A stretch of DNA of 43,035 nucleotides from an uncultured Verrucomicrobiota bacterium (GTDB lineage: Bacteria; Verrucomicrobiota; Verrucomicrobiia; Limisphaerales; CAIMTB01): assembly GCA_903844265.1 (NCBI GenBank), contig CAIMTB010000578.1, positions 1 through 43,035 on the forward strand, read 5' to 3'. A program made the translations under genes and the position numbers. The notes beneath the pieces are model-generated. The model did no database searches and was not told the DNA's origin. It saw nothing but the letters and a program-made list of their open reading frames with translations. This document shows positions 25,816 through 34,552 of this stretch, piece after piece. Positions within the stretch are counted from its first letter, which is position 1, and the number at the start of each line of letters is the position of its first letter.

Positions 25816-27747
25816 ATGAAAGATCCTCTGAGTCGGGTGCTGCTGGGTTGTGGTGATTCGAACTGGTATTGGCGGCCGCTGGTCGGGATGCGTCCGAAGC
25901 CGGAGCAGCGGATGTCGGTGGGGCCGGTCCTGATGCATGCGGTCTCGGGTTTTCTTGCCACCGCACTGCCTGCCGGCCTGGGGGCGAGGATGTGGTTGGG
26001 TCGATGGAGTGCGGACGCGTTCCTGGTCCCCGGGGCCCTGGGGTTTCTCGCCGGCATGATGGGCTGCCTGCTGGTCAGCCTGGCGTGGAATCGCCGTGCT
26101 GCGGAATGCCAGCGCGCCATGGCCTCGGGCCAGTCGATTCCTCCGGCCACGGCGCGTACCACGACCGAGCGGTTTCTCCTGGGTCCAGCGGTCGGCCTGA
26201 TGGTCCTCGCCATGGCAGGTTCGCTGGTGACCCTTGAGGAGAATCTGCGTGGGGATCTCGCGCTCCGTGCCTTCGAGGCGGGATTGCGGTCGAAGGGTGC
26301 GCCGCTGTCCGTGTCGGATATCGTGCCGCCGCCGGTGCCGGACGAGCGCAACCTCGCCTTGGCGCCGATGTTCAAGCCGGCCTTGGATTACAAGTATGAG
26401 CCATCGGATGCGTCACGGTCGTTGCCGTCCGATTCGCATCTGGTGTGGCTGGACACCAACGGGCTCGCGCGGATCCGGGAGGTGATGAGGATCGAGGACG
26501 ACAAGGTGCCGTTTGCGTCCTTCGACGCCGGGCGGCGCAAGGCGAGGTCGAAGGCCACGGGCTTGAAATCGGAGGACCCGGGGCGCACCGAGAATTGGAC
26601 TCAAGGAGTGCGGGTCGATCTCGGGTTGTGGCAGGCGTACTATCGTTCCCTGACGAATTGGCCGAAATCAGAGGTCGAGCAGACCCCTGGGAAGGATGTG
26701 CTGCTCGCCTTGGGGCGGCGCGATGCGGACCTGGCGGAGCTGAGGGCGGCGATGGCGGAACGGCCGGAGTGCCGGTTCCCGCTGCGGTATTCGGACGGGT
26801 TCTCGATGCTGCTGCCGCAGCTTTCCCACCTGAAGCGGATGTCGTTGATGTTGCGGTTGCGTTCGGTGGCGCTGCTTGCCGAGGGACGGACGGACGAGGC
26901 GCTTCAGGACGCCCTGCTGGGGTTCCGTCTTGGCGATGCCATAGCGGATGAGCCGATCCTGATATCCTCGCTGGTCCGCGTCGCCATTGACGCGCTGATG
27001 CTCCAGCCCGTGTGGGAAGGTTGTCAGGATCACCGCTGGAACGAGGCGCAGTTGGTCGCGTTGCAGGGGTCTCTGCGGCGCCGGGATTACCTCGCGGAAA
27101 TCCGGCGCTCGCTGGATGGCGAGCGTGTCCTCTCGGGCATGGTGTACGACAGCCTCTGCACGCGGGAAGGGAGGGATTGGGTGAGACTGTTCGGTGACAC
27201 GAACGAGAGGGGCGCATCGGAGGATCAACTGCAGCTGTTCCTCTGGCTCGCCCCGCGGGGTTGGGTGCGGCAGAATCAGGTGGCGCACTGGAGGTATCTG
27301 CGGGCTCTGACGGAGGATCTCGCGGCGGCCCGGTGCCAGGCCGACATCCAGGACTGGGACAGCCGGCTGGGGGAGTTCATCGGCAGGAACTCATTCTTCG
27401 GCGTGATCGCGGGCACGATGGCGCCAGCGGTGGGGCGCGCGTCGGAGAAATCGTACGTGGCGGAGGCGAACCGGAGACTGGCCCTGGTTGCGTTGGCGCT
27501 TGAGCGACATCGGCTCGCGGTGGGCGCTTATCCTGCCAGCCTTGACGCGTTGGTGCCGCGCTTCCTGGAGAGCGTGCCGTCGGACCCGATGAATGGTGCC
27601 GCATTGAAGTACGCGACCGCGCTGGATATTGGATTTCATTTGTACTCGGTGGGGCTTGACCACGTGGATGACGGCGGGGTCCGGGCATGGGGAAACGCGC
27701 GTCGGATGTCGAGGCCAAGGGAGGGCGGGGATCTGGTTTGGCAGTAG
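25816..27747 (+). CDS. Large membrane protein of unknown function
   Basis: The 643-residue protein has three hydrophobic segments near the N-terminus (about 40-60, 68-92 and 116-136), then a long soluble region. That region contains conserved-looking helical text such as LALGRRDADLAELRAAMAE and LSHLKRMSLMLRLRSVALL, resembling TPR-like helical repeats (RTDEALQDALLGFRLGDA). The C-terminus resembles the pilin-like tail seen in related Verrucomicrobia proteins: AYPASLDALVPRFLESVPSD, then YSVGLDHVDDGG. I do not recognise a named family. A good ribosome-binding site (GAAGGGA) precedes ATG 25816. It lies 33 bases behind the putative anti-sigma gene and may belong to the same transcription unit. Confidence 0.8.
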   Translation: MKDPLSRVLLGCGDSNWYWRPLVGMRPKPEQRMSVGPVLMHAVSGFLATALPAGLGARMWLGRWSADAFLVPGALGFLAGMMGCLLVSLAWNRRAAECQRAMASGQSIPPATARTTTERFLLGPAVGLMVLAMAGSLVTLEENLRGDLALRAFEAGLRSKGAPLSVSDIVPPPVPDERNLALAPMFKPALDYKYEPSDASRSLPSDSHLVWLDTNGLARIREVMRIEDDKVPFASFDAGRRKARSKATGLKSEDPGRTENWTQGVRVDLGLWQAYYRSLTNWPKSEVEQTPGKDVLLALGRRDADLAELRAAMAERPECRFPLRYSDGFSMLLPQLSHLKRMSLMLRLRSVALLAEGRTDEALQDALLGFRLGDAIADEPILISSLVRVAIDALMLQPVWEGCQDHRWNEAQLVALQGSLRRRDYLAEIRRSLDGERVLSGMVYDSLCTREGRDWVRLFGDTNERGASEDQLQLFLWLAPRGWVRQNQVAHWRYLRALTEDLAAARCQADIQDWDSRLGEFIGRNSFFGVIAGTMAPAVGRASEKSYVAEANRRLALVALALERHRLAVGAYPASLDALVPRFLESVPSDPMNGAALKYATALDIGFHLYSVGLDHVDDGGVRAWGNARRMSRPREGGDLVWQ

Positions 27748-27929
27748 TGGATGGAGGGTGCCGGTCCCTCGGCGTCGAGGGTGGGGTGGGGTGCCCGCAA
27801 GCCGGTCGGATAGGACATCCGGGGCCATCCTCCAGCTCACCCATGGGGGACGCGCGCGCCGATGCCGCGAATGCGGGTCGTCCACTGACGCATTGACGGC
27901 GGCTGCCAGCCTCGGGACAGATTTCGGGC

Positions 27930-28541
27930 ATGCACCCGAGTCATTCGCGATCGATGAGCGATCTCCTGAAATGCGCGACCTTAGGATTCCTCCTCGTCGC
28001 GGCGCCGCGGGTGGGCTTCGGCGCTGGTTGGGAACCGCTGTTCAATGGAAAGGACCTCGCCGGCTGGATGCCGATGCACGAGGTGAAGTTCGAGGCCCAC
28101 GACGGCGCGCTCCGGTTGTTGCGTGGTACCGGTTGGCTGCGGACGGAGAAGGAATACACCGACTTCATCCTCGAACTGGAACTGCGGCCCCTCGTCGAAC
28201 GATACGACAGTGGCCTGTTTTTCCGCGTCGGACTCGACGGCAAACCGTTCCCCACCGATGGCTGGCAGGTGAACCTTCGCCGCGACAAATGGGGAACTCT
28301 CGTGCGCGGATTCAAGGATGTGCGGCCATCCGAGGTCGAAGGACCGGACGTCGACGACGCGGCCCCATGGACGAAGATTCGGCTCGAGGTTCGAGGCCAG
28401 AAGGCGCTCCTCGAAATCGACGGCAAGCGCGTCTGGGAATGCGACAAGATCGACCGCGCCAGGGGCTACATCGGCATCCAGGCTGAAGAACGCGGGTTTG
28501 ACTTCCGCAATGCCCGGATCCAATCGCTCGACTCCAAGTGA
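27930..28541 (+). CDS. Secreted DUF1080 (3-keto-disaccharide hydrolase family) protein
   Basis: The 203-residue protein carries a leader (CATLGFLLVAAPRVGFGAG) and a single DUF1080 domain: WEPLFNGKDLAGWMP, the FILELELRP strand, SGLFFRVGLDG and YIGIQAEERGFDFRNARIQ. The fold is concanavalin-like, and family members cleave 3-ketoglycosides or bind glycans outside the cytoplasm, so a role in sugar breakdown is likely but the substrate is unknown. Start ATG 27930 or ATG 27954 are both possible. The 182-bp gap before it (27748-27929) shows no gene or clear signal. It converges on the HDOD gene. Confidence 0.88.
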   Translation: MHPSHSRSMSDLLKCATLGFLLVAAPRVGFGAGWEPLFNGKDLAGWMPMHEVKFEAHDGALRLLRGTGWLRTEKEYTDFILELELRPLVERYDSGLFFRVGLDGKPFPTDGWQVNLRRDKWGTLVRGFKDVRPSEVEGPDVDDAAPWTKIRLEVRGQKALLEIDGKRVWECDKIDRARGYIGIQAEERGFDFRNARIQSLDSK

Positions 28542-28556
28542 CGGAAGCCGACCGGA

Positions 28557-29393
28557 TCAGCCGATGGCCCGGCGGACTTCCTCCGCCTCGTCGAGGCTGT
28601 TCATGATCAGCCTCGGCAGTTCGGTGGGAGTCAGATGCAGGATCTCCTGGATCGCCTGCGAATTCTGGCAACGGGCGTACTGGTCGGAGAGGCCGCAACC
28701 GAGGACGTAGGAGATGGTGTCGGCCAGCTCAATGGCCCGGGCCAGCGGGTTCTGCTCGCCCCCGAGCTCGGTGTGGTGATGAAGCCACACCCCGGTGACG
28801 ATGTTCGCCGGGAGTTTCCAGCGGGACAGCATCTCGCCACCGATGGTGGCGTGGTTGGTTCCGAGCAACTCCTCCTCAAGATCCGCAACGGCACGGTGAC
28901 GCTGACGGGCCTTCCGAAGCACATCGACGTACTCCTCCGTCGAGGCCTTGATGAAGAATACCTTGCCGATGTCATGCAACAGCCCGGCCGTGAAGGAAAT
29001 CGGCCGCGAGACGTCCATGTGCTGCGTGAGTTGACGGGTGAGGATGCCGACCAGCAGCGAATGATCCCACAGCCCCGCCAGCTCGGCCCCCGCCTCGGGA
29101 GGAAGCCGGTACATGCTCTTCATGACCAGCGTCATCACCATCTCCAGAACCGCGTCGAGACCCAGTCTCAGCATCGCCTCATCGGCCGTTTCCACCGGCT
29201 CAGCCCCGCGATACATCGCCGAATTGCAGCGCCGGATAAGCGTCGCCGTCAGGTCCATGTCCCGACCCACCACGTTGGCGATCTCCTCAAGGCTCGCCAT
29301 GGGATCCCGCATCACACGCGTCAACATCGGAAGCGTCTCCGGCATCGGCGCCAGTGCTGTGATCTTGCGGACTGCTTCAGTAATACGTGACAT
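28557..29393 (-). CDS. HDOD domain signalling protein
   Basis: This 278-residue soluble protein is made up of one HDOD domain (about 10-215). Landmarks are LPMLTRVMRDPMASLEEIA, VVGRDMDLTATLIRRCNSA, LWDHSLL, the GLLHDIGKVFF motif (His140, Asp141) and TGVWLHHHTEL. HDOD proteins are HD-fold relatives used in regulation (cell cycle, motility, c-di-GMP pathways). Here the HD pair and several further histidines remain, so phosphohydrolase activity cannot be ruled out, although HD-GYP residues are absent. The ATG at 29393 gives the conserved start MSRITEAVRKI. No partner gene is adjacent. Confidence 0.88.
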   Translation of the reverse strand: MSRITEAVRKITALAPMPETLPMLTRVMRDPMASLEEIANVVGRDMDLTATLIRRCNSAMYRGAEPVETADEAMLRLGLDAVLEMVMTLVMKSMYRLPPEAGAELAGLWDHSLLVGILTRQLTQHMDVSRPISFTAGLLHDIGKVFFIKASTEEYVDVLRKARQRHRAVADLEEELLGTNHATIGGEMLSRWKLPANIVTGVWLHHHTELGGEQNPLARAIELADTISYVLGCGLSDQYARCQNSQAIQEILHLTPTELPRLIMNSLDEAEEVRRAIG

Positions 29394-29687
29394 GCGATCG
29401 TTGAGGGTAGTTAATGATGTCGGATCTTCCACCCTGTGGCCGCTGTATGCTGAAGGTCCCCGGCCTCGGTTGGACAGGCAAATCATCGTTCTGCGCAGCC
29501 GCGCATCCCGAAGTTGTGGGCGGTAGCGCGCGCACTCCGTTGGGCGCCGGGGAGGTTGGTTTTTCTGCGGGTCAACCGTTCCCAGAGTGAGCCTTGATGG
29601 ATCCGGGAGAGGAACCGCAGGCCAGCGACGTGTCAGTTCATTTCACTGCACTCGAGCTGCACTTCGCTGTAAGCCCTTGATTATGAA
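29394..29687. other. 294-bp intergenic stretch, nothing recognised
   Basis: This lies upstream of the HDOD gene and downstream of tRNA-Glu. I found no ORF with protein-like composition, no T-tract terminator behind the tRNA and no convincing promoter. A near-palindrome centred on CTCGAG (about 29647-29663) is the only local structure. Confidence 0.5.
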
Positions 29688-29762
29688 TGGTAGCGCGTAC
29701 GGGAATCGAACCCGTCTTTCAGCCTTGAGAGGGCCGTGTCCTAACCGATAGACGAACGCGCC
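29688..29762 (-). tRNA. tRNA-Glu (CTC)
   Basis: The minus strand forms a 75-nt tRNA. The acceptor stem GGCGCGT pairs with ACGCGCT (first pair G-U), with discriminator A and an encoded CCA. The D arm is GTC-TATCGGTTAG-GAC. The anticodon stem CGGCC/GGCTG encloses the loop CTCTCAA, with anticodon CTC reading GAG. The T arm is ACGGGTTCGATTCCCGT. It is single, not in a tRNA cluster. Confidence 0.95.
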
Positions 29763-29791
29763 TCGCGGAAACAATCGAAGCCGGCGCCAGT

Positions 29792-29818
29792 CAAATACAC
29801 CCCGACCTCGAATGTCAA
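29792..29818 (-). promoter_or_regulatory. Possible promoter of tRNA-Glu
   Basis: The minus strand carries a perfect -35 hexamer TTGACA (29818-29813) followed after 15 bp by TATTTG (29797-29792), 30 bases before the tRNA 5' end. The -10 match is only 4/6 and the spacer is short, so the assignment is tentative. Confidence 0.35.
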
Positions 29819-29900
29819 CCGGCGCGTCGATGCCAGCTGTGTCGGCGCTGCATCCACAGGGTGAGGGTAGAAGACCGTCCCGAGGGCCGGACAGGCCCAG

Positions 29901-32900
29901 TCAGTCGAAGATCACAGCCTCGTTGGCCATCAGCAGCACTTGCGCCAGTTGCTCCCAGCGTGTCAGTGGCACAGCCAGCGCCGAGGGTCCTTCGAACTCG
30001 GCACGCGCATCCCAGGTCCGCCCTGTTCCCCGCCCCGCGTCGCGCAGTCCGGGCGCCCATTGGAAGCTGTCCGTGTTTTCGTCGGCTCCGCAGTCCACCA
30101 CGAAATCCAGGGTGTCCCCGCGGGTCACCTCAACCTTTTCCAGTCGTGTCTCGGCCGAACTGCCGCGCGCGGTCCATCGACCCACGATCCCGTTGCGCGA
30201 ACTCACCACGAAGGCGCGGACGCCATCGCCCACCTCACCTGGGTGCTTCAATGTGCCTGAGAGCTCGAGTTCGCCGTCAACGGGTGATGTCCAGCGACGG
30301 ATGGCCGGGCCATGGTTGCGGCCTCCCGGGTGACCGCCGCTGGCATCCAGCATGACCCAGCCCAGCTTTGGGTCTGGGAGGGTTGGGCCGCCTTGCCACG
30401 CTTTTCCGGTGAAGTATGGCAATGGCCTGAACCCGGCGACGCGACCCGCGTTTTCGTCGAGGGTTCCCGTCCCGTATTGCCAGGATGGACCTGGGGTGAC
30501 GGATGGGTCCGAGGGGGGCTTCGCCTCGACGAATCCACGCGCCAATTCGATTTCGAAGGGGCCGGGCTGGCGTTGGAACGCGATGGCATAGAGGCGGGCG
30601 ATCTGCTCGTCGCTGCTGCCGGAGCCCGCGCCCGGGGCTTGTCGCGCGAATCCGCGCACCTGTTCGAGCGCGAACGGACTGTTCATGAAGTACAGCGCCT
30701 GCTGCGGCACGGTGGTCTGGAACCGCTGCGCGCTGCTGGTGTCAGGGCTCGCGAAATCGAAGGTCCTGAACATTCCGGGCAGGTTCTGTCGCTCGACGAT
30801 CCCGTAGACGGTGCGTCGAGGTGCGCCGTCCTTCGCGGCGATCTCCACGGAGTGCCCGCCCATCGCGAGGTCGAGGCGACCTGCGGCGTGAAGCAGGAAA
30901 TCGCGCGTGCCCTCGAAGTCGAGACGTCGTCGGTTTTGTCGGGAGAAGAAGCGATTGTCCGGGTCCCGCGAGTGGGCGGGTTCGACTGCATGGCTGGCCT
31001 GCTGCCAGGTTGCGGAGCGGAGGATGATCCGCTGCAGCCGCTTGAACGACCATCCTTGCTCGACAAACGTGGCGGCGAGCCAGTCGAGCAGTTCGGGGTG
31101 GGAGGGAGGTTCCGAGCGCAGTCCGAAATCGGAGGGCGTGCGGACCAGGGGCGCTCCGAACATCTGGAGCCAGATGCGGTTGACGGCCACACGGGCGGTC
31201 AGTGGGTTGGCAGGATCCGCGATGGCCTGGGCCAGTTCGAGCCGCCCGCTTCCCTTCGAGAATGGTTTTCGTTCGGGGCCGGAGAGGAACTCGAGAAACT
31301 GGCGTGGGACCTTTGCTCCGGGGTTGGACGGGTTGCCGCGCTTGAACACGACGGGATCGGTCGGTGTGTCGTTGTCGGTCATGGCCATGGCTCGCGGGGG
31401 TGCCCCGCGATGGGTGGCGTGCAACTCCTCGACGGCGCGTTGCAGTCCCCGCTTTCGCTGGCCGTCGGGAACGTTGAACAGGCGATACAGCTCGTCGGGC
31501 TTGAGGTCGATCGGGGTTGCTGTGGCGGCAAGGAACGATCTCACCCCGTCGCTGCCCGGCTCGGCGAAAATCCGATTGTATCGTTTGGCGACTTCTTCCA
31601 GCGATGGAGGCGGTTCCCCGGCGAAGGCGGTGGCGACGGCGGGATCGTGGCGGTTGCCGGCATTCGCGGCGATGGCGGTGGCCACGGGACGGGCTGCCTC
31701 GACAAAGCCGTTGGTCGGCACCGAGGAGAGCGCGATCCAGGCGCTGAACAAGGGGTCGGGTTCCTTTCGCCATTTCTCCAGCGCGAGGGTCCAACGTTCA
31801 AGGACCAGCGGGCTGAGTTGGCGGCTGCGCGCGAGTTCCTCGCGTTTTCCCGAGTCGAACCCCGCGGTGTCCCGCGCTGCGAGCAGGTAGTCGCCCACGC
31901 TCTTGCGGAGGTTCCTCCTGTGCTCCTCCTCTTTGCCGCGCACGAAGTCGTCCCGCTCAGTCTCCCGGCGCGCCAGTTCCTTCTGGAACTCGGCGTGCAA
32001 GGCGGGGTCGGGATTCGTCCCCAGCAGCGGTTTTTCAGCGGGTTCGTGCGACGAGGCGAACACTCCGTAGAGCGAGTAATAATCGGCGCTCGGGATCGGG
32101 TCGTACTTGTGGTCGTGGCAGCGTGCGCATCCGATCGTCAGGCCGAGCGTGCCCCGCATCACCACGTCGAGGCGGTCGTCGATGATGTCGTGGGGATTGT
32201 TGAGAAACCGGCGGCCGAGCGTCAGGAAACCCATGGCCGCCAACGGGGTCGGGTCCTCGGGTGTGGCCATGAAATCGCCTGCGATCTGCTCGACGAGAAA
32301 CCGGTCGTAGGGTTTGTCGTCGTTGAATGACCGGATCACCCAGTCGCGATAGGTATAGGCGTAGGGATAGCGGCGTTCCTCCTCGAAGACATAGCCCTTG
32401 GTGTCGGCGTAGCGCGCGATGTCGAGCCAGTGCCGGCCCCAGCGTTCGCCGTACCGTGGCGAATCCAGCAGCCGGTCCATCACGCGATCGAAGGCCTCCG
32501 GGGAGCTGTCGGTCTCGAACGCGGCGACCTCCTCGAGCGTGGGGGGGAGCCCTGTCAGGACAAAGCTTGCGCGACGCATGAGGGTTCGGCGATCGGCGGC
32601 CGGCGAAGCCTCAAGACCGTTGGCCTCCATCGAGGCGAGCACGAACAGGTCGACGGGATTGCGGGCCCAGGAGAGGTTGCGAACGGGCGGCGTGGCCGGG
32701 CGATGGACGGGCTGGAAGGCCCAGTGTTTTCGGGCCTGTTCGCGCGGATCAGGCAGCGCAGTGCCGGCCGGCGGAATGTCCGCGGCCAGGCAGGCGGAGG
32801 GCACGGCGATCGTCGCCAGCGACACGAGGAGCATCACGAGGGAAGGCCTTCGGCGGGGACGTTGATGGCGAGGGACGTCGCTGGAAGGGGCCGAGCGCAT

Positions 32901-32921
32901 CCGGCATTTATGTGGTGGCAT
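29901..32921 (-). CDS. DUF1549/DUF1553 (PSD1) protein, long form
   Basis: This is a 1006-residue exported protein. After a leader ending SACLAADI, DUF1549 covers about residues 85-300 (NPVDLFVLASMEANGL, LTGLPPTLEEVAAF, YGERWGRHWLDIARYADTKG) with CARCHDHKYDP, a possible haem CxxCH. A helical, charged stretch and DUF1553 follow (LAQAIADPANPLTARVAVNR, IWLQMFGAPLVRTPSDFG). A beta-rich inserted region sits near residues 790-970 (WQYGTGTLDENAGRVAGF, GWVMLDASGGHPG, DTLDFVVDCG) before the closing LAQVLLMANEAVIF. The insert may bind carbohydrate. Unlike the copy at 13326, no DUF1501 gene is adjacent. An alternative ATG lies at 32900. It is divergent from the ABC importer. Confidence 0.9.
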   Translation of the reverse strand: MPPHKCRMRSAPSSDVPRHQRPRRRPSLVMLLVSLATIAVPSACLAADIPPAGTALPDPREQARKHWAFQPVHRPATPPVRNLSWARNPVDLFVLASMEANGLEASPAADRRTLMRRASFVLTGLPPTLEEVAAFETDSSPEAFDRVMDRLLDSPRYGERWGRHWLDIARYADTKGYVFEEERRYPYAYTYRDWVIRSFNDDKPYDRFLVEQIAGDFMATPEDPTPLAAMGFLTLGRRFLNNPHDIIDDRLDVVMRGTLGLTIGCARCHDHKYDPIPSADYYSLYGVFASSHEPAEKPLLGTNPDPALHAEFQKELARRETERDDFVRGKEEEHRRNLRKSVGDYLLAARDTAGFDSGKREELARSRQLSPLVLERWTLALEKWRKEPDPLFSAWIALSSVPTNGFVEAARPVATAIAANAGNRHDPAVATAFAGEPPPSLEEVAKRYNRIFAEPGSDGVRSFLAATATPIDLKPDELYRLFNVPDGQRKRGLQRAVEELHATHRGAPPRAMAMTDNDTPTDPVVFKRGNPSNPGAKVPRQFLEFLSGPERKPFSKGSGRLELAQAIADPANPLTARVAVNRIWLQMFGAPLVRTPSDFGLRSEPPSHPELLDWLAATFVEQGWSFKRLQRIILRSATWQQASHAVEPAHSRDPDNRFFSRQNRRRLDFEGTRDFLLHAAGRLDLAMGGHSVEIAAKDGAPRRTVYGIVERQNLPGMFRTFDFASPDTSSAQRFQTTVPQQALYFMNSPFALEQVRGFARQAPGAGSGSSDEQIARLYAIAFQRQPGPFEIELARGFVEAKPPSDPSVTPGPSWQYGTGTLDENAGRVAGFRPLPYFTGKAWQGGPTLPDPKLGWVMLDASGGHPGGRNHGPAIRRWTSPVDGELELSGTLKHPGEVGDGVRAFVVSSRNGIVGRWTARGSSAETRLEKVEVTRGDTLDFVVDCGADENTDSFQWAPGLRDAGRGTGRTWDARAEFEGPSALAVPLTRWEQLAQVLLMANEAVIFD

Positions 32922-33049
32922 CGTCCCTGCGGCAACTCCCCATCCCCGGGGGCAGATCCCTACCGTCGCTGGATGGATGTGACGACTTGGAGTCTGCCGG
33001 GCTTGCGTTTCGGATCGAAGTGCGGTGTTTTGGCGCCACTTCCGGTCCG

Positions 33050-34552
33050 ATGTTCATCCGACTCCAGAATTTGAGCAGACGCTTTGGCGGCGTGCAGGCG
33101 CTGCGGGGGGTGAGCCTTGATCTGGACGTGGGGGAGATCCACGCGTTGTGCGGTGAGAACGGCGCCGGGAAATCCACGTTGATCAAGATCCTCTGCGGGA
33201 TCGTGGTGCCGGACGAGGGATCGATGCTCGTGGGTGGAGTGCCGCTGGCGGCCGGGGATGTGCAGGCGCGGGCGAGGGCGGGAGTGGCGGTCATCCATCA
33301 GGAGTCCGCCGCGTTTCCGGATTTGGATGCGGTGGACAACATCTATGTAGGGCGGGAATTGCGTTCGCGGTTTTTCGGGTTGGACCGGCGGGAGATGGAG
33401 CGGCGCACGCGGGGTTTGCTGGAGCGCTTGGGGGAGGATTTCGATCCTCGCGTGCCGTTGTCGCGGCGGACGGTGGCGCAGCGTCAGATGGTGGCGTTGG
33501 CGCGTGCGTTGTCGTGCGAATGCCGATTCCTGATCATGGACGAGCCGACGGCGGCGTTGTCGCGGCGCGAGACCGAGACCTTGTTTCGGATCGTGGGACA
33601 ACTGCGTGCCGATGGCGTGGGCATCCTCTATGTCAGCCATCGGATGGAGGAGATCTACCAACTGGCCGACCGGATCACGGTTTTGCGCGACGGGCAATTT
33701 GTCTGCACGGACACGCCTGCGGCGCTGCCGCGTCGGATGTTGATCCAACGGATGGTGGGGCGGGACGCGGGCGAGCGTGAACGGGCTCCGGCGCGGGTGG
33801 AGGGTCCGGGGGCGACGGTGCTGAGGGTCCGTGGCCTGACTGGCGAGCGGTTTCGGGACGTCACGTTGGACATCCGCGAGGGGGAGATCGTCGGGTTGGC
33901 GGGGTTGGTGGGGGCGGGGCGATCGGAAGTTGCGCGGGCGATTTTTGGTGTGGATCCGTGGCTTGCGGGGGGCGTGGAGGTGGCCGGGATGCCGCTGTGG
34001 CCTGGGGATGTCCAGGCGGCGATCCGGGCGGGTGTGGCTTTGGTGCCCGAGGATCGGCAGCACGAGGGCCTGGTGTTGGCGATGACCATTGGTGAGAACA
34101 TCACCCTGGCAATCCTGGACACGCTGGTTTCCGGGCCGTTCCTCGCGGGGGCGCCTGAGGACGCGGCGGCGCGGGAGATGATCCGGCAATTGGGGATCAA
34201 GGCGCCGGGCCCCGGTCTGCCGGCGCACGCGCTCTCGGGCGGCAACCAACAGAAGGTGGTGTTGGCGAAGTGGTTGGCGGCGCGTCCTCGGGTGCTGATT
34301 CTCGATGAGCCGACCAAGGGGGTGGATGTGGGGGCCAAGGCGGAGGTGTATCGGCTGGTGCGGGAGTTGGCGGCGAAGGGGATGGGGGTGCTGATGATTT
34401 CGAGCGACCTGCCGGAGGTTCTTCAATTGAGCGACCGCATTCTGGTGATGAGCGAGGGCCGCTTGCGCGGCGAGCTTCCCGGGGCGACGGCGACGCAGGA
34501 AGAGGTGCTTGCGTTGGCGTTGCCTGACGCGATGGGAGTGGGGCATGCGTAG
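33050..34552 (+). CDS. Sugar ABC importer ATPase (RbsA/RhaT/LsrA type)
   Basis: This 500-residue protein has two fused nucleotide-binding domains, the CUT2 sugar importer layout. Domain 1 has Walker A GENGAGKST (35-43), a Q-loop IHQES, a reduced signature (LSRRTVAQRQMVALARAL) and Walker B LIMDEPTAAL (161-170). Domain 2 has the usual degenerate P-loop GLAGLVGAGRSEVARAIFG, a good ALSGGNQQKVVLAKWL signature and LILDEPTKGVDVGAK. It energises import of a pentose, rhamnose or AI-2-like sugar. The ATG at 33050 is set by the conserved MFIRLQNLSRRFGG start. Its 3' end overlaps the first permease gene by 8 bases. Confidence 0.94.
   Translation: MFIRLQNLSRRFGGVQALRGVSLDLDVGEIHALCGENGAGKSTLIKILCGIVVPDEGSMLVGGVPLAAGDVQARARAGVAVIHQESAAFPDLDAVDNIYVGRELRSRFFGLDRREMERRTRGLLERLGEDFDPRVPLSRRTVAQRQMVALARALSCECRFLIMDEPTAALSRRETETLFRIVGQLRADGVGILYVSHRMEEIYQLADRITVLRDGQFVCTDTPAALPRRMLIQRMVGRDAGERERAPARVEGPGATVLRVRGLTGERFRDVTLDIREGEIVGLAGLVGAGRSEVARAIFGVDPWLAGGVEVAGMPLWPGDVQAAIRAGVALVPEDRQHEGLVLAMTIGENITLAILDTLVSGPFLAGAPEDAAAREMIRQLGIKAPGPGLPAHALSGGNQQKVVLAKWLAARPRVLILDEPTKGVDVGAKAEVYRLVRELAAKGMGVLMISSDLPEVLQLSDRILVMSEGRLRGELPGATATQEEVLALALPDAMGVGHA

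Noticed and set aside
29688-29762. tRNA-Glu as an integration (att) site for a mobile island
   Set aside because: No integrase gene and no direct repeat of the tRNA 3' end were found in the window.
29847-29880. Third copy of the 104-107 bp repeat
   Set aside because: Only short matches (GCATCCACAGGG and CCGAGGGC) remain; too weak to call as a feature.
30312-32330. 672-codon plus-strand open frame opposite the PSD1 gene
   Set aside because: Antisense to a well-supported DUF1549/DUF1553 gene; no domain-like motifs or ribosome-binding site.
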